Source: Saprospiraceae bacterium
Lineage (GTDB): Bacteria; Bacteroidota; Bacteroidia; Chitinophagales; Saprospiraceae
Assembly (NCBI GenBank): GCA_016714085.1
Contig: JADJNW010000021.1
Span: forward strand, 29,837 to 93,836
DNA: 64,000 nucleotides
Direction: 5' to 3'
The notes under the pieces: generated by a model
What the model was told of the DNA's origin: nothing
Seen by the model: the letters and a program-made list of their open reading frames with translations, nothing else
Databases searched by the model: none
Program-made: the position numbers and the translations under genes
Part shown: positions 27,986 through 36,731 of the stretch, in pieces
How the letters are laid out: every line of letters starts with the position of its first letter
Position numbering within the stretch: the stretch's first letter is position 1

Positions 27986-29088
27986 TGGGAATCGGGAATG
28001 CAGGAACATTAGCAAAACCAACACATCTGCAAAAAACGGAAAACCTTCAACAAAAAGCAGATCGCATTCGCTGGCAAAACTGGGAATACTGGTCGGCAAA
28101 AGCCTTCTATTTTCCGATGTATGTGGTGGGACCCTTGCTAGCACTGCGTTCCAGGCATCCAGCGTTTTTTACAACTGCCAATCCTGGCATTTTCACTGGT
28201 GGTTTTGGTTTTGAATCAAAATACGAAACCATTTTAAAAATCCCCGAGCAGTACCGCCCGAAAACAGCATTTGCCAAAGAAACGGATGACTTTCAAACCG
28301 TTTTGAAAAAAATCCAGCAAGCGGGCATTTCGTTCCCCTTGATCGCTAAGCCAGACTTGGGTTTTCGGGGCTTTCTGGTTAGAAAAATTGATACCGAAAG
28401 CGAGTTGCAAGCTTATCTGGACAATTATAAAACCGATTTTATCATCCAGGAATTTGTCTGGAAAGCAGGCGAATTTGGGATTTTATATCATCGTTTTCCA
28501 GGCAAAACCAAAGGCAAAATTACTTCTGTCACGCTCAAAGAATTTCTCGGCGTCACTGGTGACGGGCGCTCCACTGTTTCAGAACTCGTTCAGCAAAGCC
28601 CGCGCGCATTATTACAACTTGATCGTCTCCGTAATACATATTCTCATTTACTTTTATCTGTTCCCAAAGCAGGCGAACGAATTTCGCTGGGCGTCATTGG
28701 TAATCACTCCAAAGGAACGCGTTTTATTAGCGGTAATCATTTGATTGATAACGAATTAGAATCCACTTTTGATAAAATCGCCGATCAGATTCCTGGATTT
28801 AATTATGGCCGTTTTGACATCAAATGCGATAGCTGGGAAAGTTTAAAACAAGGTAAAAACATCACGATTCTGGAAATCAATGGCGTTTGTTCTGAGCCAA
28901 CGCATATCTATGACCCCGAGCGCATGACTTACTTCGGTGCTTTACGCGAAATTGTCAGGCATTGGATACTTATCGAGCGCATCGGGCGCGCCAATCGCCG
29001 CCTAGGCGCAGCTTACGTTCCTACATTCAAAATGATTCGCATCATCCGGGGAGGTTTGAAAAAGGTGAAACGCTTAATGAACGACTGA
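27985..29088 (+). CDS. ATP-grasp protein, D-Ala-D-Ala ligase-like
   Basis: A 367-residue protein with an ATP-grasp fold (about 100-330), related to D-alanine-D-alanine ligases and carboxylate-amine ligases. Visible parts: FPLIAKPDLGFRGFLVRKI (ATP-binding Lys), DFIIQEFVWKAGEFGILYHRFPG, the glycine loop region GNHSKGTRFISGNHL and the metal-binding FDIKCDSW...ITILEINGVCSEPTHIYDP. A hydrophobic N-terminal patch (YFPMYVVGPLLALR) may touch the membrane. Substrate unknown. It is coupled to the NRDE gene by TAATG overlap. Confidence 0.8.
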   Translation: MGIGNAGTLAKPTHLQKTENLQQKADRIRWQNWEYWSAKAFYFPMYVVGPLLALRSRHPAFFTTANPGIFTGGFGFESKYETILKIPEQYRPKTAFAKETDDFQTVLKKIQQAGISFPLIAKPDLGFRGFLVRKIDTESELQAYLDNYKTDFIIQEFVWKAGEFGILYHRFPGKTKGKITSVTLKEFLGVTGDGRSTVSELVQQSPRALLQLDRLRNTYSHLLLSVPKAGERISLGVIGNHSKGTRFISGNHLIDNELESTFDKIADQIPGFNYGRFDIKCDSWESLKQGKNITILEINGVCSEPTHIYDPERMTYFGALREIVRHWILIERIGRANRRLGAAYVPTFKMIRIIRGGLKKVKRLMND

Positions 29089-29097
29089 AAATCAAGC

Positions 29098-29769
29098 CTA
29101 CCCGCCTGTTGAGGATCGCCGCTTATGCTTACCAAGAATCCTTCGTATCAAAAAGATGGTCAAGAATGTAAGCCCCACTAAGCCCGCAATCAGCACTAAA
29201 ATCGCCAGCCCATCTGCTCCATTGCATGAAATCGAGCAAGATACTGCAGCTAATAACAACAACAGCCCAGCAGCAACTAAGCCAACCAAGATGATAAGTA
29301 ATACTTGTTTAGTAGATGCTTTTTCTTGCTTTAAAGACACTATTCGGTGCTTGATATATTGTTTTATTGGTTGTTTCCATTTTTTAGAAAAAGCACTTTT
29401 ACCCTCATCAATAGCTTTTAATGCAGTGAAAGTTGCGCTTGCTTCTGTTATGCTATTTTGAATTTCAAGATGTTTTGGTAAATGATTGCCAAAAGTAGTA
29501 AATAATAAAAATGTACCAAGTGCCAATAAAAAATCACAGCATTTCTGGCGTAAGTAGTTGGTTTTGTTTAAAATAAGAGGATAAAATAGCCATCCTGTCG
29601 AAAAAATGCTTATCGCAAAAATAACTTGTACATCAGTAAAGTAAATGTCGCTCACAAAAAGTATTAACCCGAAGCGGATCGCTATAAAAATTAGCAATAG
29701 GTGGGCGACTACAATGAACCATCGCGCTTGCCAGGGGTGCGTTTTTGCCCAATAAGATAGTTGTAGCAT
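29098..29769 (-). CDS. hypothetical membrane protein
   Basis: A 223-residue protein with about five hydrophobic segments: three in the N-terminal 95 residues and two near the C-terminus (VLLIILVGLVAAGLLLLLAAV and AILVLIAGLVGLTFLTIFLI), separated by a basic soluble stretch (about 110-150). CSISCNG between the last two may be a small loop. I do not recognise the family. It converges with the ATP-grasp gene, with only nine bases between stops. Confidence 0.65.
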   Translation of the reverse strand: MLQLSYWAKTHPWQARWFIVVAHLLLIFIAIRFGLILFVSDIYFTDVQVIFAISIFSTGWLFYPLILNKTNYLRQKCCDFLLALGTFLLFTTFGNHLPKHLEIQNSITEASATFTALKAIDEGKSAFSKKWKQPIKQYIKHRIVSLKQEKASTKQVLLIILVGLVAAGLLLLLAAVSCSISCNGADGLAILVLIAGLVGLTFLTIFLIRRILGKHKRRSSTGG

Positions 29770-29845
29770 AGTTAGGGATTTAGGTGTGAATAAACATTTT
29801 TTGTGCCAATTTACACAAATCCGATGATATTTTAATACTTGAAAA

Positions 29846-30529
29846 TCAAAGTTTTATCTTGGCAAAATTTATCGCATTGACATGGTTTTTGCTCGGAATT
29901 GTCCCTTCTCGAACAACTTGTATAGTTTGCATTCCAGCCTCTTGCGCAGCATCTAATTCTGCTTCTATATCAGAAAGAAATAAAATTTGTTCTGAATTCA
30001 AATTCAATGCTTTAGCGATATTTTGATAGGATTCCGTTTCGCGCTTATGCCCAACCGCCGTATCAAAATTATGGTCGAATAAATGATTTAAATCCCCATA
30101 TTCGCTATAGCCGAAGAGCAGTTTTTGCGCTTCCACCGAGCCGGAAGAGTAAATGCCAATGCCTAACCCTTGCGCGCGCCAGTTTTCTAATTGTGGCACG
30201 ACATCAGGATAAATATGCCCTTTGAAAGCCCCGGTTTCGTAGCCTTCGCGCCAGATCATCCCTTGCAAACGCTTCAAAGCCGGGTGCTTACGGTCTTCTT
30301 GTATCCAGTGAAGTAGCGTTTCGATAATCTTATCCAAATCTGTTTCGATTTGATTTTCTTCTTGTAAAGTATGTTGAGTTTCGATAATGCATTCGGAAAC
30401 AGTCGATTCGCTCGTGTGTGCGTGCACAAAGTCGGGCAGTTTTTGGCAAGCATAAGGAAACAAAACCTTGTGTACGAAGGCAATATCAGTAGTAGTCCCT
30501 TCGATGTCGGTAAGAATATATTGAATCAT
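29846..30529 (-). CDS. mtnC: acireductone synthase (enolase-phosphatase E1)
   Basis: A 227-residue HAD-family enzyme of methionine salvage that converts 2,3-diketomethylthiopentyl-1-phosphate into acireductone by enolisation and dephosphorylation. The nucleophile motif LTDIEGTTTDIAFVHKVLFPYA (Asp at position 8), the second HAD motif IYSSGSVEAQKLLFGYS and the last motif FLSDIEAELDAAQEAG are all visible. Length is normal. It is last in mtnB-mtnD-mtnC, after a palindromic spacer of TTGGA words. Confidence 0.96.
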   Translation of the reverse strand: MIQYILTDIEGTTTDIAFVHKVLFPYACQKLPDFVHAHTSESTVSECIIETQHTLQEENQIETDLDKIIETLLHWIQEDRKHPALKRLQGMIWREGYETGAFKGHIYPDVVPQLENWRAQGLGIGIYSSGSVEAQKLLFGYSEYGDLNHLFDHNFDTAVGHKRETESYQNIAKALNLNSEQILFLSDIEAELDAAQEAGMQTIQVVREGTIPSKNHVNAINFAKIKL

Positions 30530-30614
30530 GGAGTATTGGAATCTTGAAAAATTGGAATGATGAGTAATGGAAGCTTGGAAGTGGCATCACTCCAAAACTC
30601 CATTACTCCAAAGT
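30530..30614. repeat. palindromic spacer between mtnD and mtnC
   Basis: GAGTAATGGAAGCTTGGAAGTG on the left and CACTCCAAAACTCCATTACTC on the right form an imperfect hairpin with perfect GAGTAATGGA/TCCATTACTC ends. Further words GGAGTATTGGAATC lie before it. It uses the same TTGGA vocabulary as the spacer at 4861-4983. Confidence 0.7.
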
Positions 30615-31154
30615 TTATGACAGTGGAACGCGTCCATTATATTGAGCATCCACGCCACTTTCGGTATAATGCGGCACCCAGCCCGATTGGTCAATAAATA
30701 CGCGGATTGCCTTCACTCTATTTTTCGGGCCAAGGTCAAACCAATGCTTGGAATTGGCAGATACAGAAATCTAATCGCCCGCTTCGCAGGTCACACTCAA
30801 TTACTCTTATCCGTTTTCCAAATTAAACCAGAACATCCCGTCCCCATCCACAAAGAAGCGCACTTCATCTTCGGTGTGAATATGTTCGGCCAGGAATTTA
30901 TTGCGCAAGGCCTCCAGATTAGGCGTATTGGGCGTCACATTGATCACATCTGCCGTTTGGTAGCCATTGACTTCCATATAGGGTTTGAGCTTGTGAGCGT
31001 AAGCATTCAGGATGGTATCCTGGTCGGCATCATCTTCAAAAGGCACGGAAGCTTCCCATTGTTCATAAATTACGCCGCGCTTATTCAGGAATTGTTTGAT
31101 TTCCGCTGCGTCGCGGATCACAGTGTTTTTATCAGGAATTGTTAAAAATGCCAT
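30615..31154 (-). pseudogene. mtnD: acireductone dioxygenase with three in-frame stops
   Basis: The frame from the ATG at 31154 to the TAA at 30615 is 540 bases, the normal 179 residues, and no frameshift is needed. It encodes a recognisable cupin dioxygenase of methionine salvage. Metal ligands HIHTEDEVRFF (His, His, Glu) and the later His in KHWFDLGPKN are kept, as is the end GWVPHYTESGVDAQY. However, TAA at 30807, TAA at 30801 and TAG at 30771 interrupt it between ENG and ISVSANSKHW. The truncated 115-residue product would lack the fourth ligand. Unlike other broken genes here these are substitutions, not homopolymer indels. True decay or a local sequence error are both possible. Confidence 0.8.
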
Positions 31155-31242
31155 TTTTTATGTGGTGTTATGGTGTTAATGTGTTTTCAATTTCTCTTAG
31201 TCACTTGATTCTTTCTTCTTCTCGTCACCAAGTCTCCAAACC

Positions 31243-31860
31243 TCATCGTCTCAATAAAAGTTTTCGGTATTCGCATTCCAGCAAAAACTCAACAACTTCC
31301 ACATGGCGCTTCGCTTCGGCGATGGTGCTACCCCAAGTGTACATCCCGTGTCCAGCGATCAAAAATGCCCACATTTGCTCGTTTTCAGCGTAAACTTCCA
31401 CTTCTTTTGCCAAAGCCGGAATGTCTTGCGTATTTTCAAAAATAGGAATTTTTATATTTACTTCATGCGTTTTCACGCCGGAAAAGCCTTTCAAAATTTC
31501 ATAATCAGCTAAAAACAAGGCTTTTTGCTGCAAAAAGAATTGAGAAATAATCGTGTTCAGTACCGTATGCGTATGCAAAATGCAATGCGCTTCAGGATAT
31601 AATTGGTAAATGGAAGAATGCAAACCCGTTTCTGCCGAAGGTCGACGTTCATCATCAATCGGTTTTCCATCTGGCGTGACATATAGAAAATTTTCAACTG
31701 CAAATTCGCCTTTATCAATACCGCTTTCCGAAATATAAAAATTAACTTCCCCATTTTCACGAAAAGAATAATTGGAAGAAGTTGCTGGCGCCCAGCCTTG
31801 TGCGTGCAGGAAGTGAATGGTTTTGACAAATTCCTCTTTTAAATGCTGGATATTTTGCAT
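31243..31860 (-). CDS. mtnB: methylthioribulose-1-phosphate dehydratase
   Basis: A 205-residue class II aldolase-fold enzyme that dehydrates 5-methylthioribulose-1-phosphate in methionine salvage. Zinc-site motifs HCILHTHTVLN and GHGMYTWGSTIAEAKRHVEVVEFL are visible, plus the N-terminal GWAPATSSNYSFRE. The ATG at 31860 (MQNIQHLKEEF) is preferred over one 11 codons upstream, because relatives start there. It is first in the mtnB-mtnD-mtnC cluster and divergent from the zincin gene. Confidence 0.94.
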   Translation of the reverse strand: MQNIQHLKEEFVKTIHFLHAQGWAPATSSNYSFRENGEVNFYISESGIDKGEFAVENFLYVTPDGKPIDDERRPSAETGLHSSIYQLYPEAHCILHTHTVLNTIISQFFLQQKALFLADYEILKGFSGVKTHEVNIKIPIFENTQDIPALAKEVEVYAENEQMWAFLIAGHGMYTWGSTIAEAKRHVEVVEFLLECEYRKLLLRR

Positions 31861-31937
31861 AATGCAAAGGTAAAAATTGCCTCCCAAAAGCAACGTTTCT
31901 AGGCAGACTTTGTATTTTTGAAGAAATCCGCGTTTTT

Positions 31938-32897
31938 ATGAAATCATCTATGTTTTTATTGTTGAGCTTGTTGGTTGTCACTTCTTTGTATGCACAAAGG
32001 AATAACAAAGACCCACGCAAAGCGCAGCTTATCACCGCTGATTTGGATAATTTCTGGAAAGCATTTGACTTGGCGCAAAAAGATACCGCTCATGCAGAAA
32101 AAATTTATACCGAACATTATTTTGATATTGGCTCGGAGGGCTTGAAAGACTTTGCACGCTCGCGGTTTAGCGGTATGAAAAGTTTTACTCAAGAAAAAAA
32201 GAAAAGACCCAATTTTTATATGGCGATTCGCCAAAATACGTTGAAAGTTGAAAGCCAAAAAGAGCAGATATACCAAGGATTTGAAAAGCTGCAAGAACTT
32301 TATCCTGATGCTATTTTCCCGGATGTGTATTTTTTGATTGGTCGCTGGACTTCGGGCGGTACGACTTCTGATGCTGGCTTGTTGATTGGGGTAGAAATTC
32401 ATGCCAAATCTGAGGACGTACCTGTGGATGAGCTTGGCGGCTGGGAGCGAAATAACTTCAAAACCATTGAATCTTTACCTTATATCGTGATGCACGAATC
32501 TATTCACTTTCAGCAAGGCAAGATGAAAAACGAAAAAACGCTGCTCGCTTCCTGCATTAAAGAGGGTATGGCGGATTTTCTCTGTGAATTAGCGGTCGGT
32601 AAGACCATTAATGAGCGCTTGAAAAATTTTGCTGAAGGACGTAAAAAAATGATTTGGGCGGAATTTGAAAAAGAAATGAAAGATAATTTTAAGCAAGGCA
32701 ATCGCTGGCTATACAATGGCAATAACGAAACCGCCCGATTACCTGCCGATCTGGGTTATTATATTGGTTATGAAATTTGTAAATCTTATTATGAAGAAGC
32801 TTCCGATAAAAAAGCAGCCATTCAGGAAATGCTTTCTATTAAAGATTATCAAGATTTTTTAGTAAAAAGTAAATGTTCGGAAAAAATGGTGGATTAG
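31938..32897 (+). CDS. secreted DUF2268-like putative zinc protease
   Basis: A 319-residue protein with a signal peptide (about 1-20, FLLLSLLVVTSLYAQ) and a zinc-binding HExxH at about 187-191 (VMHESIHFQQG). Later Glu residues in CIKEGMADFLCEL resemble the third ligand helix of gluzincin-type enzymes. The build matches DUF2268-type predicted zinc proteases of Bacteroidota. Activity is inferred only. It lies alone between mtnB (divergent) and a convergent DUF819 gene. Confidence 0.78.
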   Translation: MKSSMFLLLSLLVVTSLYAQRNNKDPRKAQLITADLDNFWKAFDLAQKDTAHAEKIYTEHYFDIGSEGLKDFARSRFSGMKSFTQEKKKRPNFYMAIRQNTLKVESQKEQIYQGFEKLQELYPDAIFPDVYFLIGRWTSGGTTSDAGLLIGVEIHAKSEDVPVDELGGWERNNFKTIESLPYIVMHESIHFQQGKMKNEKTLLASCIKEGMADFLCELAVGKTINERLKNFAEGRKKMIWAEFEKEMKDNFKQGNRWLYNGNNETARLPADLGYYIGYEICKSYYEEASDKKAAIQEMLSIKDYQDFLVKSKCSEKMVD

Positions 32898-32924
32898 GTT
32901 ATTTCATGAAACATAGCATTTTAT

Positions 32925-34100
32925 CTACCCTAATCCTGGCAGCAATTGTGTCGATACCCAAAAACCGAGAAACGTACCAATCGCATTTCCAAATGAACCG
33001 AGTAAAACGGCAGGGAGTACCAAATCTTGTCGCCCGAGGCTACGCGCCAATGCCAGCGCAGAAGTACCGCCACCTACATTTGCCTGAGAGACTACGGCTG
33101 CTATATCCAAATCAAGTTTCATCAATCGGGCTGCACCAAAAGTGATAAATCCGTGAAAAGCGACTGCGAACATCGCCATACCCAGTAGCACAAACCCCAA
33201 TGTGCCCAGATTTTGCAAGGCCTGCACATCACAAAAAGCCCCGATTACAGCCAGGAATAAATATACTGAGAATATCCCCAAAACCTGCGCTCCTCGCAAA
33301 TACTTCACAATAGGTAATTGCGCAATGACCAATGCGATCATTGTAATAATAAGAATGGAAGGAATCGGATAACCTTGCGCAGCGCTCCAGTGCGCCAGTG
33401 AATTAGAAATAAACAATGAACCAATTCCTAAAGCGAGCGTGAGTCCCAAATCTATTGGATGCAGACTTTCGGTATCATCTTCGATGCCGGTGAGAGGATT
33501 CGAATTTTCCACTTTAGTGAGGTTTATTTTTTTCCAAAATGGTGCCAATAATCGCGGCAAGGCTAACGTGGCAACCATCCAGATCGTTGTAATGATATTA
33601 TCTACAACCACAGAACCTCCATACAGTATCCCTTCTCGGACGATATCATAATGTAGCGCAATTGCATTAAAATTGATGCTTCCACCCACATAAGTCCCGA
33701 CAAACATACCGCCAATTGCAGGATAAAATTCACCTATGTTTTTTGCACCATTTACCAGCCACATTCCAAGCACTACACCAAACGTAGTTCCGAGCGCCGC
33801 GATCAAAAAAAGAATTAGCATTGGCAAACCAGCTTTCAGTATTTCGCGGAGGTTGACACGCAGCAACAACCAAAAAATTGAGATGGGTGCTAGATAAGCA
33901 AAAATCCCATCATACGCTACAACAGGGCGCTCTTCGGTAGAACCAGCAGGCAGAATGCCGATATTTGCAATAACTGCCGTTACTAAAATGACCAGTAAGG
34001 CTGTGCCAAAATGCTTCAGAAATGTTTTGCGTACCAACCATTCAGAGAGCACGACGATAAGGCAAAGCATTGCCAGTACATAGAGCGTATTAGTAATCAT
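32925..34100 (-). CDS. DUF819 family membrane protein
   Basis: A 391-residue protein with about ten to eleven hydrophobic helices, matching DUF819 (YjcL-type) proteins thought to be transporters. Typical parts are IGGMFVGTYVGGSINFNAIA, VVDNIITTIWM and FVALAIAQ-like helices, and SQANVGGGTSALALARSLGR with a repeat-like pair of glycine-rich motifs in the two halves. Substrate unknown. The start ATG follows an AT-rich leader of about 110 bases with no clear operator. Confidence 0.85.
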   Translation of the reverse strand: MITNTLYVLAMLCLIVVLSEWLVRKTFLKHFGTALLVILVTAVIANIGILPAGSTEERPVVAYDGIFAYLAPISIFWLLLRVNLREILKAGLPMLILFLIAALGTTFGVVLGMWLVNGAKNIGEFYPAIGGMFVGTYVGGSINFNAIALHYDIVREGILYGGSVVVDNIITTIWMVATLALPRLLAPFWKKINLTKVENSNPLTGIEDDTESLHPIDLGLTLALGIGSLFISNSLAHWSAAQGYPIPSILIITMIALVIAQLPIVKYLRGAQVLGIFSVYLFLAVIGAFCDVQALQNLGTLGFVLLGMAMFAVAFHGFITFGAARLMKLDLDIAAVVSQANVGGGTSALALARSLGRQDLVLPAVLLGSFGNAIGTFLGFWVSTQLLPGLG

Positions 34101-34209
34101 TTATTATCTATCATATCCGTGAACCAAATCATCAGGTTTTTCTAGTAATTGTGTTGCTATCAAAATAGTTATTATTCTGAATATTAGAACAAAATCATTA
34201 GTAATATAT

Positions 34210-34917
34210 TTATTTAAATAACCTCGCCTGCACTTTCTCCCAAAAATCAGGATGATATTTTTCGCTGACAGGAAGCTCAATAATACCTATTTGCACTTGT
34301 TTATCTTCTATTTTTGCAATATGATTCATGTTGACAATGTAGGAGTTGTGAATTCGACAGAATTGCTCCGGTAGCGTGGCTTCGAGTTCTTTCATGCGTT
34401 TATAAACGACGTGCTTTTCATTTTGCAAATGGAAAACAACATAATCACCGAGTGCTTCGATATAATAAATATCTTCAAAAGCATAATTTTACAACTGCTT
34501 TACCGGTTTTGACAAAAAATGTAGTATTGGTAGGTGGTTCTATTTTATTAACGATTGGTTTATCTTCATTTATAAGATTTCGCGCTTTTTGTACAGATTT
34601 AATAAAACGCTCAAAAGTGATAGGTTTTAGTAAATAATCTATTATATTTAGTTCATAACTCTCTACAGCGTATTCAGAATATGCAGTGGTGAATATAATT
34701 TGATATTTATCGGTTAATAACCCTGCCAATTGCATCCCTGACAGTTGGGGCATATTAATATCCAAAAAATGAGATCCACTTCCTGATTTTGCAGAAATGA
34801 CAAGGCTTCTATGGCATTGTAGCACTTTCCTACTAACTGTAAAAAAGGTGTTTGTTGAATGTATTCCGTCAATAAATCAACCGCATAGGGTTCGTCATCA
34901 ACAATCAGGCATTTCAT
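34210..34917 (-). CDS. LytTR family response regulator, two frameshifts
   Basis: About 235 residues when restored: a receiver domain (about 1-120) with MKCLIVDDEPYAV, phospho-acceptor Asp in LIFLDINMPQLSG, FTTAYSEYAVESY and the Lys in YLLKPI, then a LytTR DNA-binding domain (about 140-235) with YYIEALGDYVVFH, FCRIHNSYIVNMNHI and LPVSEKY. Frame breaks: a run of six A at 34764-34769 that should be seven, and four A at 34477-34480 that should be three. Both are homopolymer changes. The paired sensor kinase lies 65 bases upstream. Confidence 0.9.
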
Positions 34918-34982
34918 TTAATTTTTGTTATCGGTTATCAGTTAGCTGTAACTTGATAACAGCTAACCAATAACCATCATTT
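34918..34982. repeat. palindromic spacer between kinase and regulator
   Basis: GTTATCGGTTATCAGTTAGCTG on the left and CAGCTAACCAATAACCA on the right, with TAACTTGATAA in the centre, form an imperfect hairpin built from GTTAT/ATAAC words, placed between the sensor gene's stop and the regulator's ATG. Confidence 0.6.
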
Positions 34983-36013
34983 TCAAATCGGGATGCTCAA
35001 ATGTGCTACAAAGAACGACTCTTCATAATGTGTATTCAGCTTAAAATCATTATTATACAATATTTTCAATCGCTGCTTTAAATTATAAATACCGCCTTTT
35101 TTATTTTTTATTATAGGTTGCTGATGGATACGATTTTGTACAAAAAATAATAAATGTCCATCATTTACTTTTAATAATAAGGTAGCTTCATTACAAGTTT
35201 GCATTTTATCTATGCCATGTTTGAAAATATTTTCTACCAAAGGAATCAAGAGCATCGGCGGAATCAGAATTTCTTCATTTTCAAGCTCCTTCCTAAATTC
35301 CATTTCTAAAGGATTCACCATGCGCATAGCTTCCAGGTCAATATAATTTTGTAAAAAATTAATTTCGGTACTTAATTTTACTTTTTCTTTGGGCGCTTCA
35401 TCAACAAAATAGCGCATGATATCAGATAGTTTGGCGATGACCTGCGGGTTTTTTCATTATGTGTATAAGCTAAATAATATAAGTTATTTAGTGTATTAAA
35501 TAAAAAATGCGGTTGCACCTGCGATTTAAGTAGCGCCAGCTCCGAGTCGGTTTGTCGGCGTTTGAGTTCCTCTTGTTTTTTAAGTAGTTTTGAATAATCG
35601 GCAGTAATATAAACCAAGCCACCGAAGCCAAAGGCAATGAGATTGGTCATGCTCACCAGTGCGATTTGGCCAGTGCCGAGATTATAAAAGGTTTTGTGAA
35701 TAGGAAAAAGTATTAAATACTCGATAAATGATCTTGCTGTGCAAATAATAATTAAAAATAATATAGCGACAAGTAAATATTCTGTCATTCTACCCGACTT
35801 GAATAATCGCGGCAATAGCCAAAGATAATTGGCATAAGCAGCTGCTATATAAAAAATCATAGCAATAGTAGCCTTGGCAAAAGGAAAGAAAATTTCATCC
35901 CATTTGTGAATGGAATACAAAATTAAAAGCGCATAAAATGTAACCCAAATTACTGCATGAATCCACCAGATTTTGGGTTGTTTCTTTAAAAAAATATGCT
36001 GCGTTTGATACAA
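34983..36013 (-). CDS. LytS/AlgZ-type sensor histidine kinase, one frameshift
   Basis: About 343 residues when restored. Four hydrophobic segments (about 15-145) lead to a coiled stretch and the His_kinase domain, whose phospho-acceptor region reads SQVQPHFLFNTLNNLYYLAY. The ATPase part shows MLLIPLVENIFKHGID (N box) and KKGGIYNLKQRLKILY (G region). The frame breaks at a T6 run (35449-35454) in NEKNPQVIAKLSD; one more base restores it. It forms a two-component pair with the LytTR regulator directly downstream. The signal is unknown. Confidence 0.88.
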
Positions 36014-36016
36014 TCT

Positions 36017-36525
36017 TTAATCTTTTGTTTGAAAATCATTTACTTTCTTATAATTATATTTAAATCTTAACTGCCAGGTTTTACCTTCATCATAAGATTT
36101 TTCGCTAATGCGCACTAATTCATCATTCCCCGTAGGAATCCAGGTTTGTCGGGAAAGATAAATATCGCCATTGATATTAAAATGTTTGTAAATATACCAG
36201 TTGCCATCTACTTTTCGGCCATCCCAAATTTGAAATAGGCCGCTTTCGTGCATCCAAATGTATTGCCATTTTTGATTGATAATATCCCAAGCTCTTATGC
36301 CTTTTGCCAAAGAGCCATCATGTCCCATCCGCCAGTCTTCTTCAAAAACAAGGAATTAATGCCTTTTTTTACTTTAAAATAGCTCGTTGTATCTATTTTC
36401 CCATTTTCAATCGGATACCAGGTTCCTTCCCAAAAGTCGTAATAAGTAGAATCAGGTTTTGCGCTTTGGCTAAAAAGTAAAGAAGTACCAAAAATAAGCA
36501 TAACAAGCGTTGCTGATAGTTTCAT
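36017..36525 (-). CDS. secreted DUF1579-like protein, one frameshift
   Basis: About 169 residues when restored. A signal peptide (MKLSATLVMLIFGTSLLFSQ) precedes a beta-rich domain with DFWEGTWYPIENGKID and WDIINQKWQYIWMHESG, the lipocalin-like pattern of DUF1579 proteins. Function unknown. The frame breaks near 36350; one extra C restores NSLVFEEDWRMGHDG. It ends only 3 bases from the sensor kinase start on the same strand, so the three genes form one unit, and this protein may be linked to the signal. Confidence 0.75.
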
Positions 36526-36597
36526 AGCAGTAGTAATATGATTTATTTCATTGAATTTGAATAGTTAAACTTGAGTTATTTCGGAAGAAATATTTTT

Positions 36598-36657
36598 AAT
36601 TTTCGATGTTTATAGTCTAATTTTCGATAAATCAAATTCTAAGAAAAGTATCGAAAA
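36598..36657. promoter_or_regulatory. TTTTCGAT repeats in a divergent promoter region
   Basis: AATTTTCGAT occurs at 36598-36607 and 36619-36628, exactly 21 bases apart, and its inverse ATCGAAAA at 36650-36657. The site lies between the DUF1579-like gene and the aminotransferase, which are divergent. This looks like a multi-site operator. Confidence 0.45.
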
Positions 36658-36731
36658 AATAACAGTAACTACCGAAATGTAAAGCAATACAAGCATATTT
36701 ATTACATTTTTGTAATCTAAAAATCAATTTT

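Noticed and set aside
30615..31154. Stop-codon reassignment or selenocysteine in mtnD
   Set aside because: TAA and TAG end other genes in the window normally, and no SECIS-like or suppressor evidence is visible.
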